The position numbers and the translations under genes are program-made. Shown in pieces: positions 16,975 through 27,855 of a stretch of 64,000 bases of DNA (positions within the stretch are counted from its first letter, which is position 1; each line of letters opens with the position of its first letter). The notes beneath the pieces were generated by a model. It saw only the letters and a list, made by a program, of their open reading frames with translations. It searched no databases and was not told the origin of the DNA. Source of the DNA: VAZQ01 sp963763365 (GTDB lineage: Bacteria; Pseudomonadota; Alphaproteobacteria; Rhizobiales; Xanthobacteraceae); contig CAVXOE010000018.1 in NCBI GenBank assembly GCA_963763365.1, positions 1-64,000 of the forward strand. Reading direction: 5' to 3'.

Positions 16975-19575
16975 TTAGTGCTCGTGCTTGACCCGCGGCG
17001 GGCCCATCAGCACCGGCTGGAACAGCACCGCGGCGCACATCGTGGTGACGAGCGCGAGCGCCATCAGCTTGCCCATGCTCGATGTGCCCGGATGGCTCGA
17101 CAGCCACAGGCTGCCGAAGGCGGTCGCCGTGGTGAGCGCGCTGAACACGACGGCGCGCGTCAGGCTCGATTGCAGCAGATCGGTCTGCCCCGCCCGCCAC
17201 GCCATGATGTAATAGATCTTGAACGCGACGCCGAGACCGAGCAGCAGCGGCAGGGCGATGATGTTGGCGAAGTTGAACTGCATCCCGAAGATGACCATCA
17301 GCTCCATGGTCACCACGCCCGCAAGCACGAGCGGAATGAGCGTGAGCAGCACGTCGCCGAAGCGCCGCAGCACGATCCAGAGCAGGATCGCGATCGAGCC
17401 GAGCGCCCAGAAGCCGGCCTCGAAAAACGACTTGATCATGGTGCGGCCGGACTCGAGGATCGAGATCGGTCCGCCGATGGCGTTCGGCTCCACCGCCTGC
17501 ACGGCGGCCGCGAACTTGCGGATCGTCTCGTTGTCGTTCGGGTCGCCCTTCGGCAAGATCTCGATCTTCGCGCGGCCGTCCTTGGTGATCCAGTCGCCGG
17601 CGAGTTCCGGCGGCAGCGTTTCGAGTGTCACCGGCTGCGCCTCCAGATAGTCGCGCAACTCGTCGAGCGCGGTATTGAGCGGCAGCACCAGCGCAGCCTG
17701 CGCCCGCGCGCGCAACGCCTCATCCCCGTTCGCGACCTTTTCGAGATCGTCGGCCAGCCGCGTCGCCGCCGCCGCACCTGAGCCGGCCGGCGCCTGCGCG
17801 GCGGCGGCCTGCCGCAGGTTGTTCACCGAAGCCTTGAGCGCCTCGACAGTGTCGGCGTCGGTCGGCGGCTTCTTGCTGGGGTCGGGCTTGAGCACCGGCG
17901 TGAGCACGGTTGCCATTTGTTTGATCGCCGCAAGCTTCGGCTCCTGGTCCGTCGGCACGAAGCTCTCGATCGTCTTCACGCTCGCGACCTCCGGCAGCTT
18001 TGCGAGCTTCTCGGCGTCGGCGATCGCAGCCTCCTTGTTGGGGGCCAGAACGAAGATCGAGTTGGCGCCGAGCGCCGGGTCGCTGCGCAGGTCGAGAAAT
18101 GTCGCGACCGACTCGACCTTCGGACTGCGCAGGTTGAGCGGATTGAAATCGAATTGCAGGAAGTAGAGCAGCGGGAGCCCGGCGGTGACCACCAGCGCGG
18201 TGCCGACGATGACGGGGATGCGGCGGCGCTCCATGAAGCGGTCGATCGGGGCGAGCGCCTTGTAGCCCATCTCCTTCGGTTCGCCCGGAGGATTGAGCAC
18301 GGTCAACAACGCCGGGATGACCGTGACGCTGGTGATGAAGGCGACGATCATGCCAAGCCCGGCAAGCTGGCCAAGCTCCGAGACGCCCTTGTAGTCGGTC
18401 GGCAGGAACGACATGAAGCCCGCGGCGGTCGCGGCCGCCGCGAGCGTGAGCGGCGCACCGACATATCTCGCGGTGCTGAGCAGCGCCTCGTGCAGATTGT
18501 CGTTGTCGTGGCGCTCGGCGCGATAGCGGACACTGAACTGGATGCCGAAATCGACCCCGAGCCCGATGAACAGCACCGCGAATGCCACCGAGATCAGGTT
18601 GAGCGCGCCGACCATGGCGAGCCCGAGCGCCATGGTGATGGAAAGCCCGATCAGGAGACTGGCAAACACCGCCAGGATGATCCGCCCCGACCGCAGCGCG
18701 AGCCACAGGATGGTCAGTACGATCAGGATCGTTCCGGCCGTGTTGAAAAAGGCGCCTTCCTGAACGGTCGCATATTCCTCGTCGGCGATCGGCACCGTCC
18801 CGGTCAGGCGAACGCGGGCGCCGTATTGCGGCTCGAAATTCAGGTCGGTCGCAGCCTTGCGGATGGCGTCCGACGCCACTTTCCCGGGCGTCAGCGCCGC
18901 ATAGTCGAGCACCGGCCTGATTTCGATAAAGCGGCGCCGCTCGCTGGGCGTCGGCGGCGCCCCGTTCAGCATCGCACGCCAGGAAAAGCTGGCCCGTCGC
19001 CCGGCGATGGCATTGTCGAGGGTGTCGGCGACCATGTTCAAGGTGCCGGTGAGGTTGTCGAGCGAGTAGTGATTCATCCGCGCGCCGATCAACCCATAAT
19101 TCAGCGCTGTCGTGAGGCCCCGCAGGTTCGTGTCCTGAGCCAGCGCCTGGATGATCGGTTTGGCTTCGCCGAGCTTGTGGGTGATCTCGACCACGTCCTG
19201 GGTCGGCAGGAACAAAAGCCCGTTGCGCCGAAAGAACGGCCCTCCCCCCAGTTCGGTGATCGAATGGAACAAATTGCTCCGGCCGGACAGCGCCTGGATC
19301 AGGGCCCCCGTCGCCTGGGTGGCAAGTTCCGACGTCGGGGCGTCGACCACGGCCAGGATGGTTTGTTCCTTCGGGGGGAATGACTTGTCGAACGCCGCCG
19401 AGCGCTGCCGCCAGGGCAGGTTGTCGGAGATCAGCTTGTTCACATCGGTGTCGATGGCGAAGTGCTTGGTCGCGAACACTCCGGCGACCAAGGCCAGAAC
19501 TACTGCGATACCAATGACTTGAGCGGCATACCGGGTGCACGCCTCAACCGTTGTGACGATTGCCGTCTTCAGCAT
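16975..19575 (-). CDS. hpnN: HpnN, RND/MMPL-family hopanoid transporter
   Basis: At 866 residues it matches HpnN, the inner-membrane RND-superfamily protein needed to move hopanoids to the outer membrane. It shows the RND layout: one N-terminal span (AVVLALVAGVF), a large periplasmic loop, spans II-VI with FAVLFIGLGVDFGIQFSVRYRAE near residue 340, a second loop, and a last span bundle ending TMCAAVLFQPVLMGPP. The second half has FNFANIIALPLLLGLGVAFKIYY. It is transcribed divergently from dxs and hpnH. That arrangement places isoprenoid precursor supply, hopanoid side-chain addition and export in one block. No frameshift is seen in this long gene. Confidence 0.9.
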   Translation of the reverse strand: MLKTAIVTTVEACTRYAAQVIGIAVVLALVAGVFATKHFAIDTDVNKLISDNLPWRQRSAAFDKSFPPKEQTILAVVDAPTSELATQATGALIQALSGRSNLFHSITELGGGPFFRRNGLLFLPTQDVVEITHKLGEAKPIIQALAQDTNLRGLTTALNYGLIGARMNHYSLDNLTGTLNMVADTLDNAIAGRRASFSWRAMLNGAPPTPSERRRFIEIRPVLDYAALTPGKVASDAIRKAATDLNFEPQYGARVRLTGTVPIADEEYATVQEGAFFNTAGTILIVLTILWLALRSGRIILAVFASLLIGLSITMALGLAMVGALNLISVAFAVLFIGLGVDFGIQFSVRYRAERHDNDNLHEALLSTARYVGAPLTLAAAATAAGFMSFLPTDYKGVSELGQLAGLGMIVAFITSVTVIPALLTVLNPPGEPKEMGYKALAPIDRFMERRRIPVIVGTALVVTAGLPLLYFLQFDFNPLNLRSPKVESVATFLDLRSDPALGANSIFVLAPNKEAAIADAEKLAKLPEVASVKTIESFVPTDQEPKLAAIKQMATVLTPVLKPDPSKKPPTDADTVEALKASVNNLRQAAAAQAPAGSGAAAATRLADDLEKVANGDEALRARAQAALVLPLNTALDELRDYLEAQPVTLETLPPELAGDWITKDGRAKIEILPKGDPNDNETIRKFAAAVQAVEPNAIGGPISILESGRTMIKSFFEAGFWALGSIAILLWIVLRRFGDVLLTLIPLVLAGVVTMELMVIFGMQFNFANIIALPLLLGLGVAFKIYYIMAWRAGQTDLLQSSLTRAVVFSALTTATAFGSLWLSSHPGTSSMGKLMALALVTTMCAAVLFQPVLMGPPRVKHEH

Positions 19576-19829
19576 GCCATATCCTGGGAGTTGTCCACCG
19601 ACCCTATCGGGCAGTAGGCGGGAGATACCGGCGCGGGTGGAGGCGGAATATCAGGCAATTCAGCATGTTGACAACGACTAAAGGTAGCCGGGGGAAGACT
19701 ATGACAGATTGGCCACAGGGAGCGGCGGTCCGGCATTTGGGCGGAAGTAGGTGTTCCCCACCCGCCACGAATTCTCTACTCTGGCCCCAATGCGCGCTCG
19801 CGCACGTCTTGGGGGACCAATTCCTGGCC

Positions 19830-21752
19830 ATGACTTCACCAACCCCGCTGTTGGACGCGATCAAGCGTCCCGAAGACCTTCGCCGCCTGCCCGAGGATTC
19901 GCTCCGGCAAGTGGCTGACGAACTGCGTGCCGAAACGATCAACGCGGTAGCGGTCACGGGAGGCCATCTGGGCGCGGGGCTTGGGGTCGTCGAACTGACG
20001 GTCGCGCTGCACTACGTCTTCGATACGCCGGGCGATCGCCTGATCTGGGATGTGGGGCATCAGGCCTATCCGCACAAGATCCTGACGAACCGCCGCGACC
20101 GGATCAAAACGTTGCGGCAGGGTGGCGGCCTTTCGGGCTTCACCAAACGCGCCGAGAGCGAGTTCGATCCGTTCGGCGCCGCGCATTCCTCAACCTCGAT
20201 TTCCGCTGGGCTGGGCATGGCGGTCGCGCGCGACCTCACCGGGCGCGCCCACAACGTCGTCGCGGTCATCGGCGACGGTGCCATGTCGGCGGGCATGGCG
20301 TATGAGGCCATGAACAACGCCGGCGCGATGAATTCGCGGCTGGTCGTCATCCTCAACGACAACAACATGTCGATTGCGCCGCCGGTCGGTGCGCTCTCGG
20401 CCTACCTGGCGCGGCTGGTGTCCGGCCAGACCTACCGCACCGTGCGGCGCTCGGTGGAGCAGCTTGCCAGTCACCTGCCGCCGTTTCTGGAGCAGCGCGC
20501 CAAGGCGGTCGAGGAATACGCCCGCGGCCTAGTCACCGGCGGCACGCTGTTCGAAGAGCTCGGATTCTATTACGTCGGCCCGATCGACGGGCACAACTTC
20601 GAGCACCTCATCCCGATCCTGAAGAACGTCCGCGACAGCCAGGAGGGGCCAATCCTGGTCCACGTCGTCACCGAGAAGGGCAAGGGTTACGCGCCGGCCG
20701 AGGCCTCCGACGACAAGTATCATGGCGTCGTGAAGTTCGACGTCGTCACCGGCAAGCAGGCCAAGGCGAAATCCAACGCGCCGTCCTACACCAAGGTGTT
20801 CGGCGAGAGCCTGGTAAAAGAGGCCGCGAAAGACCCGCGCATTGTCGGCATCACTGCCGCCATGCCGTCCGGCACCGGGATCGACATCTTCAGTAAGGCT
20901 TTTCCGGACCGCACCTTCGACGTCGGCATTGCCGAGCAGCACGCGGTGACGTTCGCCGCCGGCCTCGCCACGGAGGGCTACAAGCCGTTCGCCGTGATCT
21001 ACTCGACGTTCCTGCAGCGTGCCTACGACCAGATCGTGCACGATGTCGCCATCCAGCGCCTGCCGGTGCGGTTTGCGCTCGACCGCGCGGGCCTCGTGGG
21101 CGCCGACGGCCCGACCCATGCGGGCTCCTTCGACCTCGCCTATCTCGGCTGCCTTCCGGGCTTTGTGCTGATGGCGGCGGCGGACGAAGCCGAGCTGGTT
21201 CACATGGTGGCGACGCAAGTCGCAATCGACGACCGGCCCTCCGCGTTGCGCTACCCGCGCGGCGACGGTGTCGGCGTCGATATGCCGGAGTTCGGGGTCG
21301 CGCTCGAGATCGGCAAGGGCCGGATCGTGCGCGAGGGGACCTCGGTCGCCCTGCTGTCGCTCGGGACGCGGCTTGCCGAATGCCTCAAGGCCGCCGAAAC
21401 GCTAGCAACGCATGGCCTCTCCACCACGGTGGCGGACGCGCGCTTCGCCAAACCGCTCGATACCGACCTGGTGCTCCGGCTCGCCCGGGAACATGAGGTG
21501 CTGATAACCGTTGAAGAAGGGTCAGTCGGCGGTTTCGCGGCCCAGGTGTTGCAGACGCTCGCCGAGCACGGCGCGCTTGATCGCGGCCTGAAGCTGCGCG
21601 CCATGGTACTGCCGGACCAATTCATCGATCAGGATAGCCCGGTCGCCATGTACGCCAAGGCGGGCCTCGATGCCAACGCCATCGCGGCGAAGGTCTTCCA
21701 GGCGCTGGGCCGAGATGTCCGGATGGAGAGAATCCAAGGTACACGTCCTTAA
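19830..21752 (+). CDS. dxs: Dxs, 1-deoxy-D-xylulose-5-phosphate synthase
   Basis: The ATG at 19830 gives a 640-residue enzyme, the normal length. Thiamine diphosphate is bound by GDGAMSAGMAYEAMNNAG near residue 150. The catalytic histidine region is GHLGAGLGVVELTVALHYVF near residue 45, and the second-domain glutamate lies in DVGIAEQHAVTFAAGLA near residue 370. The enzyme joins pyruvate and glyceraldehyde 3-phosphate in the first committed step of the MEP isoprenoid pathway. hpnH follows after 60 bases, so this copy may serve hopanoid production in particular. A housekeeping copy elsewhere is possible. Confidence 0.95.
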   Translation: MTSPTPLLDAIKRPEDLRRLPEDSLRQVADELRAETINAVAVTGGHLGAGLGVVELTVALHYVFDTPGDRLIWDVGHQAYPHKILTNRRDRIKTLRQGGGLSGFTKRAESEFDPFGAAHSSTSISAGLGMAVARDLTGRAHNVVAVIGDGAMSAGMAYEAMNNAGAMNSRLVVILNDNNMSIAPPVGALSAYLARLVSGQTYRTVRRSVEQLASHLPPFLEQRAKAVEEYARGLVTGGTLFEELGFYYVGPIDGHNFEHLIPILKNVRDSQEGPILVHVVTEKGKGYAPAEASDDKYHGVVKFDVVTGKQAKAKSNAPSYTKVFGESLVKEAAKDPRIVGITAAMPSGTGIDIFSKAFPDRTFDVGIAEQHAVTFAAGLATEGYKPFAVIYSTFLQRAYDQIVHDVAIQRLPVRFALDRAGLVGADGPTHAGSFDLAYLGCLPGFVLMAAADEAELVHMVATQVAIDDRPSALRYPRGDGVGVDMPEFGVALEIGKGRIVREGTSVALLSLGTRLAECLKAAETLATHGLSTTVADARFAKPLDTDLVLRLAREHEVLITVEEGSVGGFAAQVLQTLAEHGALDRGLKLRAMVLPDQFIDQDSPVAMYAKAGLDANAIAAKVFQALGRDVRMERIQGTRP

Positions 21753-21812
21753 GTCGGCTTGACCGGGGGGCTTTGGTCGCACAGAAGGACAGAACAGGTT
21801 GGACGGGGAACC

Positions 21813-22964
<1,152 letters not shown>

Positions 22965-23045
22965 CTGCTGCCTCAACATGCTTCAGGGCTGGGTTCTGAA
23001 CCTTTGGCCCTTTCGCGCGACTAAAATTGCTGGGAGGGCACTTTC

Positions 23046-23136
23046 ATGGAAGATCATCGCACGACGCGGCTGTTCGGCTTGGCACTCGGCCTGCTTGTTC
23101 ACCTGCTGCATGGTGCTGAACGCCTTCGCGTTCTAG
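23046..23136 (+). pseudogene. Possible tiny one-span membrane protein, one frameshift
   Basis: A strong GGGAGGGC ribosome binding site precedes ATG 23046. The frame begins MEDHRTTRLFGLALGLL. If one extra base near 23095 is removed it continues FTCCMVLNAFAF and stops at 23136, giving a 29-residue peptide with a single hydrophobic helix. The +1 slip matches the pattern seen across the window. The gene is tentative. No family is recognised. Confidence 0.3.
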
Positions 23137-23157
23137 CTAACGCGCCGAGTTTCCCGC

Positions 23158-23270
23158 CGCCTCATGCTGAGGAGCGCGCGCAAGCGACGCGTCTCGAAGC
23201 ATGGACACAAGTTCGGTGCTCGCTGCCATCCTTCGAGACGGCGCTTCGCGCCCCTCAGGATGAGGAGTTG
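23158..23270. repeat. Palindromic intergenic repeat (CCTCATGCTGAGGAGC family)
   Basis: Begins CCTCATGCTGAGGAGCG and ends CCTCAGGATGAGGAG, with inner inverted CGTCTCGAAG and CTTCGAGACG. It is the same family as 16356-16466, in the opposite internal order. Confidence 0.8.
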
Positions 23271-23324
23271 AGCGGGCGGCGGCCTCATCCAATCGCCAAT
23301 CAGGCCTCAACCGGTCATCAACCG

Positions 23325-24299
23325 CTAGTCCAGGCGAGCGCCGGAGGCCTTCACGATGGCCGTCCACTTCGGGATTTCCGACCTGATGTAGGCGGCGAAA
23401 TCCTCCGGGCTGCCGGCGACGATATCGACGCCTAGCCCCGCCAGCGATTTCTGCACGCCGGCATCCGCCAGCGTCGCCAAGAGCGCACGGTTGAGCGTCC
23501 CGATGACGTCTTTCGGAGTACCAGCCGGGACCACGAGGCCGTGCCAGGTCGTGGCGTCGAAGCCCTTGAGGCCAAGTTCGTCCATCGTGGCCAAGTCGGG
23601 ATATTGCGCACTGCGCTTGAGCGTGGTGACGGCGAGCGCCCTCACCTTCCCCTCCTGGATATGGGAGACTACCGAGGACGCGGTCGCGAACATCATCTGC
23701 ACGTGCCCGGCGATCACGTCCTGCAAGGCGGGCGCCGCGCCCTTGTAGGGGACATGGACGAGGTCGATCCCGGCCTCCGCCTTGAACAGTTCGCCGGCGA
23801 GATGCGCCGCCAGCCCATGGCCGGAGGAGGCGTAGTTGAGCTTTCCCGGGTTGGCCTTGGCGAGCGCGATCAATTCCGCAAGCGAGCGCACCGGCAGCGC
23901 CGGGTTCACCACCAGGATGTTGGCCTGCGAGCCAACGAGGCCGATCGGGGCGAAATCCTTGACCGGGTCGAAATTGACCTTCTGGTAGAGCGCCGCGTTA
24001 GTGGCGAGGATGCTGTTGTTGCCGAGGAGCAGCGTGTAGCCGTCGGGCGCCGCGTGGGCGACTAGCTCGGCCGCGATGTTGCCGCCGGCACCCGGCCGAT
24101 TGTCGATCACGAACGGCTGCCCCAGCACCTGCTCGAGCTTGCGACCGAGAATGCGTGCCAGCACATCGCTCGCCCCACCCGGCGGAAAGGCCACGACCAG
24201 GCTGACGGGGCGAGCCGGGTAATCGGCGGGCCATGCGGCCGGAACGCTCACCGCCAGCGTGACAACCGCCGCCAGGACCGTCGGCAACTTCCTGAGCAT
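23325..24299 (-). CDS. Bug/TctC-type tripartite tricarboxylate receptor
   Basis: The Met at 24299 follows a clear GGAGGAACGTG ribosome binding site. The product is 324 residues: a signal peptide ending in WPADYPARP, then the Bug fold with VAFPPGGASDVLAR, NRPGAGGNIAAELVA, GYTLLLGNNS and HGLVVPAGTPKDV. The family captures small carboxylates in the periplasm. No TctA or TctB membrane partner is present nearby. It stands alone between hopanoid genes and a small membrane protein, and its ligand is unknown. The frame is intact. Confidence 0.9.
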   Translation of the reverse strand: MLRKLPTVLAAVVTLAVSVPAAWPADYPARPVSLVVAFPPGGASDVLARILGRKLEQVLGQPFVIDNRPGAGGNIAAELVAHAAPDGYTLLLGNNSILATNAALYQKVNFDPVKDFAPIGLVGSQANILVVNPALPVRSLAELIALAKANPGKLNYASSGHGLAAHLAGELFKAEAGIDLVHVPYKGAAPALQDVIAGHVQMMFATASSVVSHIQEGKVRALAVTTLKRSAQYPDLATMDELGLKGFDATTWHGLVVPAGTPKDVIGTLNRALLATLADAGVQKSLAGLGVDIVAGSPEDFAAYIRSEIPKWTAIVKASGARLD

Positions 24300-24571
24300 C
24301 ACGTTCCTCCGGAGATCGGGCGGCCACCGCCGACCGGTCGAGCATAGCCGCGATCGAAATCCGATGAAAATCTCAAGCCTACCGGCGTCACCGGAGCCAA
24401 ACTCCGGGAATTTCTCGCTGTCGGCACGCGCGTCGTTGCGGCAAAGCAACACTCAACACGAGATTGCCTGGAATCCACCGATAACTTTTGGAATTGGCGC
24501 TCCCGAGACGCTAGTCTAGGCGCGCCCAGACAAAGAAAAGAAGAGGGGCAGTATCGGCGAGGGGCGGTGTC

Positions 24572-24907
24572 GTGTTCGGTGTGATCGGCGTGATGTTGGC
24601 GAGTGCTGTGTTCGCGATCTTGTTCGCCTATATCTGCACGTCGTTCCTGCTCGCGCAGTTCAACGTTCACCGGCGAATGCTGGTGGGCGAAAAGAGCCTG
24701 CTCATCATCTTCGCGTCGAACATCGTCAGCCTCGTCCTGTTGTGGATCGTGGGCTTTGCCCTGCTCTCCGCCATCGGCCGCAGCATTCAAGTGCCGACCG
24801 CCTTCATCGCGATGATCGCGGTGGGCGCACAAGCCATCTGGCTCATCCGCCATTTGTGGCTCTACCGCCGCGACCATCTGCGCGTGCACTTCGAAAGCTA
24901 CGAATAA
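24572..24907 (+). CDS. Hypothetical inner-membrane protein, three predicted spans
   Basis: The 111-residue protein starts at GTG 24572. It has hydrophobic segments at about residues 3-28, 42-68 and 73-93, joined by short charged loops (NVHRRMLVGEKS) and ending in a polar tail HLRVHFESYE. I recognise no family. Codon use and third-position GC match the genome, so it is probably a real gene. It lies alone between the Bug receptor and the DUF4344 pair. Confidence 0.6.
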   Translation: MFGVIGVMLASAVFAILFAYICTSFLLAQFNVHRRMLVGEKSLLIIFASNIVSLVLLWIVGFALLSAIGRSIQVPTAFIAMIAVGAQAIWLIRHLWLYRRDHLRVHFESYE

Positions 24908-25105
24908 TTCAAATCTCGCATTCGGCGCGCCCCGGTCCGCATATCCGGGCGCCCTGGCGCGCGTAGCGGGCTTCCGCTAGCATTCGGCCGTGGGGCACAT
25001 TGCGTCATCGCGTATCCCGCGATGTTTCGCAAATTCGCAGAGGGCTGTTTTCCGATCATTGGCTCTCCGGTCCCCGCAACAGGCCAAACGTAATGGGTGT
25101 CGTCG

Positions 25106-25952
25106 ATGAAGTGCAGTGTGAGCGCAGCCGCCGTGGTGTTCGCTGTCGCCTGCTCGGTCCCGCTCGCGGCGCGGGCGCAATCCGCCGCGCCGGAGTTGCG
25201 CAACTCGCAGGTCGAGACCGCCTACGTGGAGCCGAAGGATCCGGCCTTCCGCCCGATCTATGACCGGCTGAAGAAACGGCAGGTGCTCGAACAGCTCCAG
25301 CAGTTCCTGGCGCCGCTGCGGCTCCCTGCCAAGCTCAAGGTGACGATCGACCAGTGCGGCGCGCAATTTGCGCCCTACTCGGCCCGGCGGACCCGTGACC
25401 ATCTGTTACGAATACATCGATCAGATCGAGCGTCTCGCGCCCGGCGGCTCGGTCTTTCTCGGATCGGCCTGGATCACGACGCGGGACGACGCGCTGGTCG
25501 GCGCCGTCGCGCTGACCGTGCTGCACGAGGTGGCGCACGCGGTGTTCGACGCCTTGCAGGTACCGGTCTGGGGACGCGAGACCGACGCCGCCGACAAGGT
25601 CAGTGCGTTCATCATGCTGCAATTCGGCAAGGAGGTCGCCTGGCGAACCATGACCGGAGTGGCCTGGTTCCTCAACCAGTCGACCGGCACGCCGGTGAAT
25701 TATTCCGATCCCCGCTCAGCCGCGGCGCAACGCTTCTACAACATCCTCTGCATCGCCTATGGCAGCGACAAGAAGACGTTTGGCTTCCTCTCGCCGAAGT
25801 CGTCGGGGCAGACCGTCTATTTGCCGCCGGGACGTGCAGAGGGCTGCGAGGACGAATTCGCCAAGCTCAAGTTCGCCTTCGACGCGACGATCGCGCCGAG
25901 CATCGATCCAGAGCTTCTGAAAAAGGTCCAGGCCGCGGAGTGGCTGAAATGA
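25106..25952 (+). CDS. DUF4344-family secreted metallopeptidase-like protein, copy 1, one frameshift
   Basis: A signal peptide (AAVVFAVACSVPLAARAQ) is followed by the DUF4344 pattern: YDRLKKRQVLEQLQQFLAPLRLP, then CYEYIDQIE, then a zinc-peptidase-like helix LHEVAHAVFDALQVPVWG (HExxH) near residue 145, then DAADKVSAFIMLQFG. An extra base near 25380 breaks the frame between APYS and GGPVTICYEY. Corrected length is about 281 residues. The stop overlaps the ATG of the second copy (ATGA), so the pair is one transcription unit. Function of the family is unknown. The motif suggests a periplasmic metallopeptidase. Confidence 0.8.
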
Positions 25953-26795
25953 AATTCGCAACGATCGGCATCGCGCTGCTGTCCGCGGCGGCCCTCTCGA
26001 GCTCCGCGGCAGCGCAAGCGCCGGCGGCGCCGGAACTGCGCAACCCGAAGCTCTCGATCGACTACGTCGAGCCGCGAAGCCGGGAATACCAGGACCTCTA
26101 CGAGCGGCTGAAGAAACGCCAGGTGCTCGAAGAGCTCGCGCAGTTCCTCTCGCCGCTGAAACTGCCGCTGTCGCTGCGGCTCAAGTTCGCCGAGTGCGGC
26201 ATGATCAACGCCGACTACGACCCTTTGGATCTGCGCATCCGCATCTGCTACGAGTGGGTCGACTTCATGGAAAGCCGCGCGCCGCGGACCACGGTGCCGG
26301 TCGCCGGCATCATCTCGCGCGAGGACGCGATCATCGGATCGACCGTCAGCGTCATCCTGCATGAGATGGGGCACGCGCTGTTCGACATTCTCCAGGTCCC
26401 GGTGCTCGGCAAGGAGGAGGACGCCGCCGACCAGATCGCGGGCTTCATCATGTTGCAGTTCGGCAAGGACGTGGCGCGCGCAACCATCAACGGCACGGCC
26501 TTCACCTGGGCAACTCTCGCCAACACTGAGCAGAAGCCCGCTTTCTACGACGTGCATTCGACCGCCGAGCAGCGCATCTACAACTTCACCTGCATCGCCT
26601 ATGGCGGCGACCCGGACACGTTCAAGGACTACATCGACAAGGGCCTGCTGCCGAAGGTCGCGCGCCGCGAACTGCAAGAGCGAATACGAGCAGGTGAAGC
26701 TCGCGTTCGGCAAGACCATCCTGCCCTACGTCGATCTCGACATGATGAAGCAGGTGCAGTCGAGATCATGGCTGCGGCCGACCGACGGGAAGTGA
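25949..26795 (+). CDS. DUF4344-family secreted metallopeptidase-like protein, copy 2, one frameshift
   Basis: It is the tandem paralogue of the preceding gene: signal peptide (ALLSAAALSSSAAAQ), YERLKKRQVLEELAQFLSPLKLP, LHEMGHALFDILQVPVLG (HExxH) near residue 135 and DAADQIAGFIMLQFG. The C-terminal stretch CKSEYEQVKLAFGKTI lies in another frame after an extra base near 26669. Corrected length is about 281 residues. The two copies keep the HExxH helix and the two cysteines, so both may be active. Divergence outside these motifs shows the duplication is not recent. Confidence 0.8.
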
Positions 26796-26814
26796 GCGGA
26801 GAGCGGGGGCGGCC

Positions 26815-27597
26815 TTACACGAACTGCACCGCGATCCCGCCGAGCTCGCCGAAATCCGCGTGCAGCGTGTCGCCCTTGCCGGCGAACACCACACGCGTGA
26901 ACGAGCCCGCCAGCACCAGGTGGCCGGGCTCGAGCGCGACGCCGTGCGAGCCGAGCTTGTTGGCGAGCCAGGCGACGCCGAGCGCCGGGTGACCGAGCAC
27001 GCCGGCGGCGACGCCGGTCTCCTCGATCTCGGAATTCTTGTACATGATGCCGCCGACCCAGCGCAGGTCGACGTCCATCGGACCGACCGGCCGCCCGCCG
27101 ACCACGATGCCGGCGGCGGCGCCATTGTCCGCAACGGTGTCGAAAATCTTGCGCGGGTCCTGCAGGCGCGCATCGACGATCTCGATCGCCGGCACGACGT
27201 ATTCGGTCGCGCGCAGCACGTCGGTGAGGCCGACGCCAGGCCCCTTCAACCGGCTGCCCATCACGAAGGCGAGCTCGATCTCGACCCGCGGCTTGCAGTA
27301 GTTGGCGTGCGGAATTTTGGCGCCATCGGCGATCATCATGTCGTCGAGCAGATGGCCGTAATCGGGCTCGTCGATCATCGAGGAGCGCTGCATCGCCTTT
27401 GAGGTGAGGCCGACTTTGTGACCGATCAGCTTGGCGCCGGCGGCGATCTTGCGGTTGGCGACTTCGGTCGAGATCGCGTAGCTGTCCTCGATCACGATGT
27501 CCGGCCAGGTCTTCGAAAGCTGGACCGCCTGTTTGCGCTCCTTCTCGGCGGCAATGAGGATATCGGCGGCTTTCTTGCGATCGGCATCGGACAGCAT
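26815..27597 (-). CDS. 2-oxo-hept-4-ene-1,7-dioate / 2-keto-4-pentenoate hydratase family protein
   Basis: The 260-residue protein belongs to the fumarylacetoacetate-hydrolase-related hydratases. Seen are WPDIVIEDSYAISTEVANRK near residue 32, GHKVGLTSKAMQRSS near residue 60, RVEIELAFVMGSRL near residue 104 and the C-terminal pattern GHLVLAGSFTRVVFAGKGDTLHADFG. These enzymes hydrate the 2-hydroxydienoate left after meta ring cleavage. HpaH and MhpD are both possible and I cannot separate them. Neighbours are a flavin monooxygenase and, at 34987, an HpaB-type monooxygenase, which fits aromatic catabolism. Confidence 0.8.
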   Translation of the reverse strand: MLSDADRKKAADILIAAEKERKQAVQLSKTWPDIVIEDSYAISTEVANRKIAAGAKLIGHKVGLTSKAMQRSSMIDEPDYGHLLDDMMIADGAKIPHANYCKPRVEIELAFVMGSRLKGPGVGLTDVLRATEYVVPAIEIVDARLQDPRKIFDTVADNGAAAGIVVGGRPVGPMDVDLRWVGGIMYKNSEIEETGVAAGVLGHPALGVAWLANKLGSHGVALEPGHLVLAGSFTRVVFAGKGDTLHADFGELGGIAVQFV

Positions 27598-27744
27598 CTT
27601 GGGTCCCTCCCCTTGTTCTTGATCCGCGCGGCCGCACTATCGACGATTGCGCACTGTGTCTCAATGCAATTTGTGCCTCAATGCGATTTGCACGGCCCAG
27701 CATTGCCAGCGCGACGATGGACTGACAATTTAGTACTGAGTCGG

Positions 27745-27831
27745 CGTCATGGCCGGGCTTGTCCCGGCCATCCACGTCTTGCTCGTTGGCAGTAAAGACG
27801 TGGATGCCCGGCACGAGGCCGGGCATGACGG
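27745..27831. repeat. Palindromic intergenic repeat (GGCCGGGCTTGTCCCGGCC family)
   Basis: Inverted units around GGCCGGGCTTGTCCCGGCC and GCCCGGCACGAGGCCGGGC enclose a second inverted pair, CCACGTCTT and AAGACGTGG. The same family is seen at 43369 and 52696. Confidence 0.8.
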
Positions 27832-27855
27832 CGGAGAGATTGGCAATTGACGGCG

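Larger units (their letters stand above)
22965..23324. other. Gap after hpnH with a repeat and one possible tiny gene
   Basis: Nothing long codes here. The gap holds the palindromic repeat at 23158-23270 and the short possible reading frame at 23046-23136 described separately. Confidence 0.5.
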
